Position numbers and translations under genes: made by a program
In this document: piece after piece, positions 34,985 to 44,071 of the stretch
Layout of the letters: every line of letters starts with the position of its first letter
Numbering within the stretch: the stretch's first letter is position 1
Notes under the pieces: model-generated
The model's input: the letters and a program-made list of their open reading frames with translations, nothing else
Databases searched by the model: none
Told to the model about the DNA's origin: nothing
Assembly (NCBI GenBank): GCA_910577835.1
Contig: CAJTOU010000008.1
Span: 17,727 to 81,726 of the forward strand
Direction of reading: 5' to 3'
Source of the DNA: an uncultured Lachnospiraceae bacterium
GTDB lineage: Bacteria > Bacillota_A > Clostridia > Lachnospirales > Lachnospiraceae
DNA: 64,000 nucleotides

Positions 34985-35641
34985 ATGAATTTTGAAAACT
35001 GTTTTCCCATATGGCCAAAACTGACCCCTGCGGAACGTGCCATGTTTACACATTCTGCCATACATCACAAACTGTCCTGCGGGACACTGACCTTTTCTGC
35101 TTCTTCAGACTGCCTTGGACTAATTCTTGTCGGCTCCGGCCGGCTCCGGATTTTTATTTCCTCTGAGGAGGGAAAGGAGCTTACTCTCTTTCGTCTGTTC
35201 CCACAAGATATCTGTCTGCTTTCTGCTGCATGTATTATAAAAGATATGGAATTAAATATCAGCATAGAGGCTGAAAAGCCGTCTGAAATATGGATTATGC
35301 CGTCGAGTATCTGTAAAAAAATCATGTCGGAATCTATTACTTTCTCCAATTATTTAAATCAAATCATGTTTTCCCGAATTGCAAAAATACTTCAGCTTTT
35401 TCAAACCGTTATGTGGGAAAATCTGGATAAACGTCTGGCTGCATTTCTGCTGGAAGAACACCGGATAGAAAAAAACAACACTCTGAAAATAACACATGAA
35501 AAAATTGCAAATCATATGGGAACTGCAAGAGAAGTAGTCACAAGAACCTTAAAGGCTTTTCAATCAGAAAAAATCGTTCAGCTTTCCAGAGGATATATTA
35601 CATTGACAGATATTGACCGTCTAAGTGAATTGTCAGAATAA
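34985..35641 (+). CDS. Crp/Fnr family transcriptional regulator
   Basis: A 218-residue regulator with an N-terminal cyclic-nucleotide-binding-type barrel (about 15-130), a dimer helix (about 135-160) and a winged helix-turn-helix (about 168-215, THEKIANHMGTAREVVTRTL). Cys at 6, 32 and 43 do not form the FNR iron-sulfur spacing, so the signal is unknown; most Firmicute members of this group do not bind cAMP. GGAGG lies five bases before the ATG. In several clostridia such genes sit next to redox or oxygen-defence genes; here superoxide reductase is 2 kb away, on the other strand. Confidence 0.92.
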   Translation: MNFENCFPIWPKLTPAERAMFTHSAIHHKLSCGTLTFSASSDCLGLILVGSGRLRIFISSEEGKELTLFRLFPQDICLLSAACIIKDMELNISIEAEKPSEIWIMPSSICKKIMSESITFSNYLNQIMFSRIAKILQLFQTVMWENLDKRLAAFLLEEHRIEKNNTLKITHEKIANHMGTAREVVTRTLKAFQSEKIVQLSRGYITLTDIDRLSELSE

Positions 35642-35697
35642 ATTTTTTAACTGCAAGACAGCTTCCCGATAAACGATATTTTCTATAAAACACAAAA

Positions 35698-35724
35698 ACA
35701 CGCCTGATAAAAAATCAGACGTGT
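35698..35724. terminator. bidirectional terminator between convergent genes
   Basis: Stem ACACG-c-CTGAT/ATCAG-a-CGTGT (35698-35708, 35714-35724) with a 5-base A loop, shared by the Crp-type gene (plus) and the repeat protein gene (minus). Confidence 0.65.
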
Positions 35725-35735
35725 CAATTCATTAA

Positions 35736-36452
35736 TTATCTGTGGTGTCTGCCTCCATGATGTCCGGAACTATGATGGCCATAGCCTGCATTTGAGGAAT
35801 AATTACAGTAAGGATTATTTGAACATTGTACATCACAAACGCCGTCTCCATTATTATCTATAAAATTATAGGTTGGAGCTGTACTCTGATTGCCATAATT
35901 TCCATGATGCTCTGCATAATTGCAATATGGATTGTTTTCACACCATACATCACAGATACCATCTCCATCATTATCTATAAAGTTACAGTTTGAGTTGTGA
36001 TTGCCATAATTTCCGTGATGTTCTGCATAATTGCAGTACGGATTATTTTCACACCATACATCACAAACACCATCTCCGTCATTGTCTATAAATCTTGCTG
36101 TTTCAACACTTGGCTCAGTAGGCTGTGGAGCTGGTTGTGTAGGTTGTGTAGATTGTGTAGATTGTTCAGGTTCATTACTGCTGTACGAATTATCTATCTC
36201 ATTGTTTCCATAGGTAACTTCCTGTCTGTTATCCATATTACTGTCAGATAAATTCGTCACAGGTTCTGTGGTACTTTCCTGATTTGCTGTATCGGTAGTG
36301 CTTTCTTCCAAAGCCTTTGTGGTTTCATTCTCCTGACTGACCGAGGCGGAAGATTTTTCGCGGTTTGATAAAAAATCTCTTGCTGCGGAACTAATCGAAG
36401 CCCCTGCGAACAAAACGGCAACCAAACCTGCAATCATAATTTTGCGAAACAT
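35736..36452 (-). CDS. secreted protein with three Asp/Cys-rich repeats
   Basis: A 238-residue exported protein. A signal peptide covers about 1-23; residues 24-120 are Ser/Thr/Glu/Gln-rich and disordered in appearance; then three repeats of FIDNDGDGVCDVWCENNPYC type start at 121, 158 and 197; the end is His/Gly-rich. Each repeat combines a DxDxDG calcium-binding loop, as in EF-hand or thrombospondin type 3 units, with three Cys, so disulfide-stabilised metal-binding units are likely. The His-rich tail could bind transition metals. I do not know a named family for the exact repeat; related sequences occur in surface proteins of Lachnospiraceae. No anchor motif is seen. Confidence 0.85.
   Translation of the reverse strand: MFRKIMIAGLVAVLFAGASISSAARDFLSNREKSSASVSQENETTKALEESTTDTANQESTTEPVTNLSDSNMDNRQEVTYGNNEIDNSYSSNEPEQSTQSTQPTQPAPQPTEPSVETARFIDNDGDGVCDVWCENNPYCNYAEHHGNYGNHNSNCNFIDNDGDGICDVWCENNPYCNYAEHHGNYGNQSTAPTYNFIDNNGDGVCDVQCSNNPYCNYSSNAGYGHHSSGHHGGRHHR
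35799..36092 (-). repeat. three tandem protein-coding repeats
   Basis: Repeat 1 (36000-36092) and repeat 2 (35889-35981) are about 93 bases long and nearly identical; repeat 3 (35799-35864) is shorter and diverged. They encode the Asp/Cys-rich units of the secreted protein. Confidence 0.85.
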
Positions 36453-36557
36453 TTTATCTCCTCCTTTTTATTTGATAACTCTACTATACACAAAAAACAA
36501 ATACTTTTCTGTGACAAAATCACTGTATTTGAAAAAATTTTTCATTTTTTCAGAATC

Positions 36558-37496
36558 TTATGAAACAAATAGTTTCTTTGCAAAATTGTACAACGCATTC
36601 TGCCATACTGTATTTTGATGTCCTCCTTCTACATCATAAAAAATATGAGGAATTCCCTTTTCTGACATTACATCATGCAGCCTGTATGTTACATCGCCGC
36701 AGACATCATCTGTTCTTCCCACACAGAGCATAAGAAGATTAAAATCTCCTGTTTCTTCGGGAATTTCCAAATCATCCAGCAGAGGATGCATAACTCCGCT
36801 GTATGTATTGTCCGCCAGAACACCCGCAGAAGAAAATGCTCCTACATACCCGAATAGTTCAGGATAGGTAAATGCTGTATACATTGTATTGCGCCCACCC
36901 ATGGAATTTCCTGCAATCGCTGTATTTTCCCGTCCTGTTTTTACAGGATAATGACTGTTTATATATGGCATAAGATTCTCTACCAAATCCTTTCCGGTCA
37001 GGTCATATGTATATATCTTGTCTTTGATATCCAAATCATCTGTATCCTCTTTTTCATTGACTGCACTGTTTGGACATACCACAATCATTTCCGGCACATC
37101 GTCAAAATAATACAGATTCTGCAAAATAATATCTGCGGATTTATTGCGCCAAGTCCGATGACTGCCATCCAGTCCATGCAAAAGATATAATACAGGATAC
37201 TCTTTGTCCTCATCATAATCCGCAGGCAAAAAAATCATGGCATGTCTGTCTGTATTGGTGATATCAGAATGATACGTAATAGTGTCAGGGCTTCGATAAG
37301 AATAACCCGGCTGCTTTTTCATAAAATACGGATTTTCTGACATATCAATGGCTATTCCATCTTCATTTGTTTCTTGTTCATAACTCTCAATTTTTTCTCT
37401 TACCTGCTGTTTATATGCTGCACAGGCAGGTATCATGGCGGCACTGATTACTGCCGCCGCTGCTATTACGGATATAAAAATTTTCTTTTTCCTCAT
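36558..37496 (-). CDS. secreted esterase, alpha/beta hydrolase (esterase D/feruloyl esterase type)
   Basis: A 312-residue hydrolase with an N-terminal signal or membrane anchor (about 5-28) and an esterase domain. The nucleophile elbow is GNSMGG (about 194-199), preceded by VLYLLHGLDGSHRTW and followed by the catalytic His in VEGGHQNTVW near the end. This arrangement matches the putative-esterase family that includes feruloyl and acetyl xylan esterases of gut Firmicutes. No carbohydrate-binding module is present and no glycan-degradation genes are adjacent, so the substrate is open. AAGGGGAA lies before the ATG. Confidence 0.9.
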   Translation of the reverse strand: MRKKKIFISVIAAAAVISAAMIPACAAYKQQVREKIESYEQETNEDGIAIDMSENPYFMKKQPGYSYRSPDTITYHSDITNTDRHAMIFLPADYDEDKEYPVLYLLHGLDGSHRTWRNKSADIILQNLYYFDDVPEMIVVCPNSAVNEKEDTDDLDIKDKIYTYDLTGKDLVENLMPYINSHYPVKTGRENTAIAGNSMGGRNTMYTAFTYPELFGYVGAFSSAGVLADNTYSGVMHPLLDDLEIPEETGDFNLLMLCVGRTDDVCGDVTYRLHDVMSEKGIPHIFYDVEGGHQNTVWQNALYNFAKKLFVS

Positions 37497-37651
37497 GATA
37501 TATTTCCCCTTTATAAAAGATTTATGATATTGTTTTTATAAAATGATTTTATTGATTATATACCCTAAAGTGAACTTCAAGTCAAGATTTTTTTAACTTT
37601 TTTGTTCGTATAATAACGATACTTGAAATTTACATAAAAGTTATAAAAAAG

Positions 37652-37696
37652 ATATGAGTGGTACAAAAAACATTTCGTTTTTTGTGCCACTCATAT
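37652..37696 (-). terminator. long-stem terminator after superoxide reductase
   Basis: A 20-pair stem with one G-U pair (37652-37671 with 37677-37696), 5-base loop, followed on the minus strand by CTTTTTT. It starts four bases after the stop codon. Confidence 0.85.
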
Positions 37697-37700
37697 ACAT

Positions 37701-38075
37701 CTATCCCCGCCAAAGGCTGTGGAGATTACAATATGCGTACACTGCCTCGACTTCATCTCCGTCACACAGCGCAAACTGTACCTCCGCCTTATCGTCCGGT
37801 TTGAGCATTTTTCTCTGATTTCCCTGTTTTGTCTGCAATGAAACCCATTCAATATAGTGCTCTGGCAGCATAGGATGTTCCACGGAACCAACATTTACTG
37901 TTACCAGATTTCCCTCCACCTTATATTCAGGAACATGCTTTTCAACAGCAGCATCGGTAGTGCCTGCAACAAGCTCTTTCATCTTCTCCCCACAGCATAT
38001 AATAGGGACATTTGCATCCTTGATTTTTTCCACAATATTCTCACAATGTTCACAAATATAATATTTCTGTTCCAT
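37701..38075 (-). CDS. superoxide reductase (desulfoferrodoxin, two-iron type)
   Basis: A 124-residue protein. The N-terminal desulforedoxin domain has Cys8, Cys11, Cys27 and Cys28; the catalytic neelaredoxin domain has the EKHVP motif (Glu45, Lys46, His47), His67, His73, Cys116 and His119, the full set of ligands for the Fe(His)4Cys centre. It reduces superoxide to hydrogen peroxide without making oxygen, an oxygen defence in anaerobes. The start at 38075 has AAAGGA upstream. Single gene with its own terminator. Its electron donor, rubredoxin or similar, is not in the window. Confidence 0.96.
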   Translation of the reverse strand: MEQKYYICEHCENIVEKIKDANVPIICCGEKMKELVAGTTDAAVEKHVPEYKVEGNLVTVNVGSVEHPMLPEHYIEWVSLQTKQGNQRKMLKPDDKAEVQFALCDGDEVEAVYAYCNLHSLWRG

Positions 38076-38143
38076 AAAATTTATTCCTTTCACTTTTACA
38101 AGATATAAAGTTTCCTTTTTATTGTTGCACATGAAAAGCAAAA

Positions 38144-38824
38144 TTATTCTGTAATATGAAGTTTTCTGTTTTCAATATACAATTTTCTGTATACATCTAC
38201 TGCCGCCTGATATTCATAAATGTCAAATTCCCATCCGGTTTCTTTTATCCAGTCTATATTTTCATCCTTCTGCATATATGACTTCATATAATTTCTGAGT
38301 CTCCGTATATTTTCCTCATAACTGTTCTTTGCCACCCAGTCCCAATATTCTGTACTGTTATATTTTTCAAGTGCAATATTATCTCCGTATAACTCCCAGT
38401 CTTTATCTGTATAGGCTGTTAAACAGAGAATTCCAGACTTCCGTTCTTCTTTGATATCCCAGTTTTTTCGATTCAGATATCCTATTTTATCCCAATACAT
38501 ACAATTTTCTGATTTGCGTATTTTTACAAGAATAATAATGCAGGACAAATCACAGTCATCTTCACATACCAGAATAGGAAGATTTATGTCGTGCGGGCTG
38601 TCAATTAATTCCCATACAAAATCATTCTCCCACTCCCATATCAGCCTGCCTGTCCATGCAGGCAAAAGACCAAGCATACTTCCAAATCGGGAAAGAGCTG
38701 GACAGAAACCTGCTTTGATATAGTTATCCAGATATTCCACAATTGGTTTTCCATCAATTATCCAGTAATGTTCCGCATAATGATAACATGTTTTTATATT
38801 TTCTACTTTTATTCTGTTTTTCAT
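38144..38824 (-). CDS. protein of unknown function, possible orphan immunity protein
   Basis: A 226-residue, Trp/Tyr/Glu-rich soluble protein (for example GRLIWEWENDFVWELID and YWDWVAKNSYEENIRRL). No signal peptide, membrane segment or catalytic motif is visible, and I do not recognise the family. It is ten bases from the next unknown gene upstream, which suggests a short operon of three (38144-39945). Composition and the grouping of small unknown acidic proteins recall orphan immunity genes of polymorphic toxin systems, but that is a weak inference and no toxin gene is present. Confidence 0.7.
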   Translation of the reverse strand: MKNRIKVENIKTCYHYAEHYWIIDGKPIVEYLDNYIKAGFCPALSRFGSMLGLLPAWTGRLIWEWENDFVWELIDSPHDINLPILVCEDDCDLSCIIILVKIRKSENCMYWDKIGYLNRKNWDIKEERKSGILCLTAYTDKDWELYGDNIALEKYNSTEYWDWVAKNSYEENIRRLRNYMKSYMQKDENIDWIKETGWEFDIYEYQAAVDVYRKLYIENRKLHITE

Positions 38825-38834
38825 TATGTCCTCC

Positions 38835-39503
38835 TTATACTAGTTTGCCCATAATCTCATCCGGTTCATTATGGATTCTGTATGCAATTCTGCTTATTTT
38901 TCCCCATTCCTTTGGGTTTTTAAGACATGCTTCCATTTCATATATGGCAGCTTTTATTCTATTTACAGCTTTTGTCTGCTCTTTACTTAAAGTACAATTC
39001 CACATAGATTGCTTCAAGATAAGAGCCGCTGATTCACACCCGCAGTCCTCTGCAATTTCCGAATAAAATTCCAACTCTTTTATGTATTCTGCCATTCCTA
39101 TCTTTTTTTCCAGCAATAACATGCTGATACGAATCATTTCAAGTTCATTTTCAACCTGCTCTAAAGAAAAAAATTGTGTATCTAAATAAAATTCTTTATG
39201 AATTATCTCACTATATCTCAAATTTATAATACTTTGATATAACAGTGTCATTACAATAACCAGAGAATGTTGCTGGCTGCCGCCAGCAGGTGTCCATAAA
39301 CTTGTATATAAAATTTTCTTATCAGAAATCTTTAATAACTGTCTTATAAATTCGCTTTCACCATCTGTAAAAACGACAAAATCACCTTTTTTTACAGGCA
39401 GTTCATCACTTCTTTTTATATATGAAATTTCACAGTAATCACATGATTTTATTGTTTCCATTTCTTTTTTCTCTACATATATTGTGAAAATCTCCTGACG
39501 CAT
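38835..39503 (-). CDS. protein of unknown function
   Basis: A 222-residue soluble protein. Residues 1-90 look beta-rich (ISYIKRSDELPVKKGDFVVF), residues 95-222 helical. A CDYC pair occurs at about 20-23 and Cys residues cluster near 155-170 (AEDCGCES), but no metal-site family comes to mind. No signal peptide. The start at 39503 lacks a strong ribosome binding site; AAGGAAAA is slightly far. It belongs to the group of small unknown genes between superoxide reductase and the ABC-class ATPase. Confidence 0.65.
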   Translation of the reverse strand: MRQEIFTIYVEKKEMETIKSCDYCEISYIKRSDELPVKKGDFVVFTDGESEFIRQLLKISDKKILYTSLWTPAGGSQQHSLVIVMTLLYQSIINLRYSEIIHKEFYLDTQFFSLEQVENELEMIRISMLLLEKKIGMAEYIKELEFYSEIAEDCGCESAALILKQSMWNCTLSKEQTKAVNRIKAAIYEMEACLKNPKEWGKISRIAYRIHNEPDEIMGKLV

Positions 39504-39597
39504 AAATATTTTCCTTATTTTATTCTTTTCTTTTATTCAAATAACTGACTGACAAACAGTTTATCATAATTAATATCCATTTCCAGCACCGGCTTTC

Positions 39598-39945
39598 TTA
39601 AACTCCATAATGAATCATATACTTATTTTCCCTGATTGCCTGCCCAATCTTTTCAGCTAATAAAACAAGCTGTTTATCCCTGTTTATTCTTTTATCCGAA
39701 ATTACAATATCCAAAAAAGCTGGCAGTGATTCTGGCGGAATAAGAGTAACACCCTATCTTGCAAGACCTGTTTCGGGAGAATTTAAATTATGAAAATAGG
39801 TTTTTATTAATATCAGTCTGTCCCACCAGTCATTTATATATATTTTATCATCAATAAATACACAATGGTATTTATGAGGTTCATATTTTGAATAATCTCT
39901 ATCTCTTCCTACCTTTTCAATAATTCCAAATTCTGTCTTTATCAA
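39598..39945 (-). pseudogene. small immunity-like gene broken by one in-frame amber codon
   Basis: A TTG start at 39945 (AAGAGGT eight bases upstream) opens a frame of 63 codons that stops at TAG (39754-39756). The same frame continues past the TAG for 51 more codons to TAA at 39598, with normal-looking protein (GVTLIPPESLPAFLDIV through YMIHYGV). The joined 115-codon frame reads through GLAR-stop-GVTL as one smooth domain, so the TAG is most simply a nonsense mutation of a Tyr, Trp or Gln codon. Alternatives are a sequencing error or amber read-through. I do not know the family name; the style is that of small cytoplasmic immunity proteins. Confidence 0.7.
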
Positions 39946-40031
39946 ATTCTTTTACCTCTTATTTTTTACTTTTTGTTTTTAATATATAGACAACATAATA
40001 TATTTGTGAAACCTGTATCTATTTTTCTATA

Positions 40032-41822
40032 CTACAATCCTCTCATTCTGTTTACTGCCATCAGTAAATCAAGCGGCCTTATCATTTCCAGATATAATTC
40101 ATATTGATGTGTATTAGAAAGTGTTGTATCTCTGGTATTGTCAATCAATCCTTGTACCTTTTGTTTACATTTTTCCAGCAAATCAATTCCTTCTTCTGTA
40201 TCCATAAGAATTTTCTCCATCAGATAAGCCAGACTGTTTATTTGTCCATCGCAAACCACTGCTGTCATTTTTGTAATATCAGCTGTATAATCATTAATTT
40301 TAATATATCTTGCATTTTCAATCTGCACATATTGACTGTAAAAAAATTTATTTTCTGTGGCCGGCATTTGCAGATATTTTTCTTGTGTCCATTGACAGTC
40401 CTGTTTTTCATTATTTTTATAAAAAGCATCACATAAATGTCTTCTGACATATTGTGTTTTTTCTGCTGGTATATAATCTTCCATTAAAAGTATGGTATCT
40501 GCATATTTTAAATATTCGCCGGAACCTCCGATTACCAAAATTGTCGAAATCTCTTTATCTTTCAGTTCACTAATCCTGTCTGTAAAAGGAATAATCGGCT
40601 CATTTTTCACCAGCTTTCTCATATTCTCATCACGAATCATAAAATTTGTAGCACTTGTATCCTCATCAATAAGCAAAAGTCTGCTGCCTCCATATACAGC
40701 CTCTATAATATTGACTGCCTGTGAAACGCTGCCGCTTGCTTTTGAAGAAGAAAATGCTTCTACTTTCTGATTTCCGGGTATATAAGAGAAAAATGGAGAA
40801 ATATCTGTATTACATATATACCTTCCATCTTCTGCATATATTTTACAGGCTGTATCGTCAGTAATCACGTACTCTCTTCCGTCTCCCCTTCTGTGATAGT
40901 AAATTCCCATTTCAATACTGTCAAGAAGTGTGCTTTTGCCAGAATACCCTCCTCCTGTAATCACTGTAACCCCCTTTTTTATACCCATTCCTGTCAAAAC
41001 TTCTCCATTCTGCAATGGCACATAAACCTCCAGTTCAGGCGGAGAGACAAAAGGCACCGCATGTCCCGCAGGCTTCTGTGTATCTCCCTCTCTTGGCAAT
41101 ATGCTTCCATTTGCAATAAAAGCAATTAAATTATGTTGTTTTAAATATTGTCTGATTTTAAGCTGTTGTGAATATAAATTAATGTGAGCATCCAAATCTG
41201 CTCTTTCTATCAGCAGCAGTTGATTTGTAATCAAATTCAATAATTCCTTAATTGCTTTAAAGCCTGATTTTCCATTTACATGTACTCCATTTAACAATGG
41301 AACCTGAAACTGGATACGCAGCCGAAAAGCCTTGTTCTCTTCTAAATAAATACATCCATTTCTTTTCTGTACCACAGAACTGACAGGCTGCATGAAAAAT
41401 TGTGCTTTTTCTCTTGCACTTTTTTTATCATTTCTATACTCCTCTGATAAGTGATTTACTGAATCAGATAAAATTTTCAGAATATAATCCTCATATGCCG
41501 TTGTATATGAAAGAATCGGATATTTACCCAAAATAAGATGCTCTGGTATAAATACAAATAAAACCAGCTTTTGTGGTGTACGAAAGCCTGTGCCCATAAA
41601 CTGAAAGGATAAATCTCTGTATAAATAAATTTTCTCTTCTTCTATGGGTTGCTCTGAACTACTTACTGAACTTAGATAAATCTGCTTATCAATATACAAT
41701 CGGTTTAAACAGCTCTTTTCCTGTGTATGAAATGACATCATCAGTTTCTTAAATTGATTCAAAATATACCTCTTTCCCTGACTATTTGTCAAAATTAATT
41801 TGTAATTGCAGGATTTGTCCAA
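40032..41822 (-). CDS. ABC-class ATPase (COG3044 / PF09818 type)
   Basis: A 596-residue predicted P-loop ATPase. Visible are a Walker A in GGGYSGKSTLLDSIEMG (about 297), the SSSKASGSVSQAVNIIEA segment that takes the place of the ABC signature, and a Walker B in LLLIDEDTSATNFMIRD (about 387). This order identifies the poorly studied ABC_ATPase family, soluble proteins without a permease whose role is not established. The start is a TTG at 41822, with no obvious ribosome binding site; an in-frame stop lies nine bases upstream, so a longer frame is excluded. The N-terminal 100 residues differ from what I expect for the family. Confidence 0.85.
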   Translation of the reverse strand: MDKSCNYKLILTNSQGKRYILNQFKKLMMSFHTQEKSCLNRLYIDKQIYLSSVSSSEQPIEEEKIYLYRDLSFQFMGTGFRTPQKLVLFVFIPEHLILGKYPILSYTTAYEDYILKILSDSVNHLSEEYRNDKKSAREKAQFFMQPVSSVVQKRNGCIYLEENKAFRLRIQFQVPLLNGVHVNGKSGFKAIKELLNLITNQLLLIERADLDAHINLYSQQLKIRQYLKQHNLIAFIANGSILPREGDTQKPAGHAVPFVSPPELEVYVPLQNGEVLTGMGIKKGVTVITGGGYSGKSTLLDSIEMGIYYHRRGDGREYVITDDTACKIYAEDGRYICNTDISPFFSYIPGNQKVEAFSSSKASGSVSQAVNIIEAVYGGSRLLLIDEDTSATNFMIRDENMRKLVKNEPIIPFTDRISELKDKEISTILVIGGSGEYLKYADTILLMEDYIPAEKTQYVRRHLCDAFYKNNEKQDCQWTQEKYLQMPATENKFFYSQYVQIENARYIKINDYTADITKMTAVVCDGQINSLAYLMEKILMDTEEGIDLLEKCKQKVQGLIDNTRDTTLSNTHQYELYLEMIRPLDLLMAVNRMRGL

Positions 41823-41891
41823 TTGAATTTATGGAACAGATATATTCAGAACAGAAGATATAATAATTTTCACAAAAGAATTTCCCAGAAC

Positions 41892-41938
41892 AAAGTGCCT
41901 GTGGTACCATAAGTTTGTGATAACCTTTCTTGCACTTT
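41892..41938. repeat. imperfect hairpin related to 19566-19607
   Basis: Outer arms AAAGTGC/GCACTTT (41892-41898, 41932-41938) and a core CATAAGTTTGTGATAAC that matches the loop and inner arm of the hairpin at 19.6 kb. The inner stem has mismatches. It lies 70 bases before the ABC-class ATPase start. Confidence 0.6.
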
Positions 41939-42062
41939 ATTTATAAATAGCTGTTCTATAAGAACTTCATCATAAGAAATACAGAATAATTTCCTATGAA
42001 AGAAAAACAGAGTACCATGACACTACATCTAATGTAATTCAATCAATAACCACATTTTTTAT

Positions 42063-42137
42063 TTATAGTTCATATGTCACAGATATTGGAAATACTGGAG
42101 TTAATATAATATTCACATATATAATTGTTCTTATCAT
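42063..42137 (-). CDS. possible 24-residue hydrophobic peptide
   Basis: ATG at 42137 is preceded by a good site, AGAGGTGG, with five bases spacing. It encodes a 24-residue peptide, MIRTIIYVNIILTPVFPISV plus TYEL, with one hydrophobic segment. A longer frame upstream of this ATG is A+T-rich and has no site. It could be a membrane micropeptide, a leader peptide or a signalling peptide precursor; nothing decides between them. It stands alone between the chemotaxis receptor and the ATPase gene. Confidence 0.35.
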   Translation of the reverse strand: MIRTIIYVNIILTPVFPISVTYEL

Positions 42138-42376
42138 ATTAACCACCTCTTTTCCATATATCTGCAATTTACTTTTTTCAAGTATAAATAATATTTTGAA
42201 AAATGTCAAGCAGTAAATTATATAGCTGACATCAATACTTATACTGATTATATATTTAAATATTGTTTCAAATTGCCATAAAATAAAAATACCAGATACG
42301 ATATTTATCTGAACAGATAACAATCATACCCAGTATTAAAATTTTTTTCAGCAATCTGCGAAATATGTATTTATTT

Positions 42377-44071
42377 CTATATCTTGAATCTTTCCATCAT
42401 TTCAACCATAGTTTCTACCTGCGTTTTCTGTTCTCCACTGATTGCCGCGGTTTCTTCAGAAGTGGCAGAATTGTTGTCCACCATTTCCGATACTTTGGTA
42501 ATATTTTTATTTATCTCATGCATATATTCTACATCCTGATTCAGCATACCTGCTATTTGTGTCATTTTTTCCCCTGCTCCCTGCGCATCCTCCATTACCT
42601 TTTCCATATTTTCCACGGTTTCATCTGCAATTAAAATTCCTCTGTTTACAGCCTCTATGGTTTTCTGAATCAGCTTGGTAGTTTCTCCCGCTGCCTTTGC
42701 TGACTCTTCAGCGAGACTTTTTACCTGTTCTGCTACAACTGCAAAACCTCTTCCTGCATTTCCAGCTCTGGCCGCTTCAATTGCGGCATTTAAAGATAAC
42801 AGATTTGTCTGCGAGGCGATATCCTCAATTGTAGTAATAATTGACTGAATTTCCTCAGAACATTTACTGATTTCTCCAACGCCTACTTTTAATTCCTGCA
42901 TCTTGACACTTCCATTTTCAAGCAGTCCTTTGGTTCTGGATGCAATTTTTACTGAATTTTCTGCTTCCGCTGCGCTGCTTTCCATATTCTGTGACATTTC
43001 CTCGATTAAATATCGAAGGTCATTGACTTCTCCTGCCTGTACTGTACAGCTTTCCGCCAAATCCTCCGCTGCATATGCAAGCTGCGCGGAACCGCTGTCA
43101 ATCTGAAGAGAAGCCTCCCGAATAGTGCTTAGAACTTCTCTCATTTTTTCATTAATTATCAAAAAGGATTCTTTTATCTGCATAAATTCTCCGACGTAAT
43201 CCTGATGAATCTCAATATTATAATCGCCCTCCCCCATTTTTTCAAGAACCTCTGATATTTCCTGAATCATACTCACAAAATTACATTTCATATAATTAAT
43301 TGCAGATACCATTTTTCCTACCTCGCTCTCATTTTCAGTCATTTCAAGCTCTGTATGAAAGTTTCCTCCCGCAAGTACAATCAACTGGTCCGCTATTTTT
43401 ACAATCGGCTTTAACAATTCCCTCTCTGAAAATTTTGTAATACAGATAATCTGAAAAATCAAATAAACAAAAGAAATAAAAAACAAAACCTCTATGATAA
43501 CCTGAAGCCCATGAATCACAGCCTTCTCATCACCCACTCTATCCTGAATTTCCTGAATCGTCTGGTCTGTAAGCTTATTTATCTGCTCTGCTATCCCGTT
43601 ATATTTATCTCCAAATACAAGCTTTTTGGCCTCTTCTGTCTGGCCTTTTTTTGCAAGCTCCATCGCCTCCTCTTCCAGCGGAACCAGTCCGTCGGACAAT
43701 TCTGCGATTTTATCCATATCTTGCCATTCTTCATCTGTTAAATTATTTTCCTTTAATCCGGCTCTGGCAATATCACGGTTTTTATCTTCATTCAGCTCCT
43801 TCATATATGCATCATAATAACTCTGCTCTCCAGTCGCTGCATGGGAATGTACAGCATCTGTAAGTGTTTTGGAACCCATACGATATTGATTCAGGTACAT
43901 GGTGGTCTCAAGCTGTTCACTTTCCTTTGCGGATAGCAGAGTATTCATTCCAAGAGAAGCTACAAGCAAAACTACCCCTATAATCACAGTAATAACAGAA
44001 GATTTCTCAATTTTTTTCAGTCTTACGGACTGACTCTCGTTATTTTTTTCTTTCATTTTCGTTTTTTTCAT
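42377..44071 (-). CDS. methyl-accepting chemotaxis protein
   Basis: A 564-residue receptor. Two membrane segments (about 28-48 and 190-212) enclose an extracytoplasmic four-helix sensor of about 140 residues (4HB type); a HAMP linker follows, and the signalling domain ends the protein with the hairpin-tip motif IASQTNLLSLNAAIEAARAG and EQVKSLAEESAKAAGETT. The cytoplasmic tip binds CheA and CheW elsewhere in the genome. Ligand unknown. AAGGAA lies nine bases before the ATG. A motile or formerly motile host is implied, in line with the FlxA-like fragment at the window start. Confidence 0.95.
   Translation of the reverse strand: MKKTKMKEKNNESQSVRLKKIEKSSVITVIIGVVLLVASLGMNTLLSAKESEQLETTMYLNQYRMGSKTLTDAVHSHAATGEQSYYDAYMKELNEDKNRDIARAGLKENNLTDEEWQDMDKIAELSDGLVPLEEEAMELAKKGQTEEAKKLVFGDKYNGIAEQINKLTDQTIQEIQDRVGDEKAVIHGLQVIIEVLFFISFVYLIFQIICITKFSERELLKPIVKIADQLIVLAGGNFHTELEMTENESEVGKMVSAINYMKCNFVSMIQEISEVLEKMGEGDYNIEIHQDYVGEFMQIKESFLIINEKMREVLSTIREASLQIDSGSAQLAYAAEDLAESCTVQAGEVNDLRYLIEEMSQNMESSAAEAENSVKIASRTKGLLENGSVKMQELKVGVGEISKCSEEIQSIITTIEDIASQTNLLSLNAAIEAARAGNAGRGFAVVAEQVKSLAEESAKAAGETTKLIQKTIEAVNRGILIADETVENMEKVMEDAQGAGEKMTQIAGMLNQDVEYMHEINKNITKVSEMVDNNSATSEETAAISGEQKTQVETMVEMMERFKI

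Noticed and set aside
42063..42323. An 86-residue minus-strand frame extending the small peptide upstream
   Set aside because: The extension is A+T-driven hydrophobic sequence with no ribosome binding site; only the last 24 codons have a credible start.
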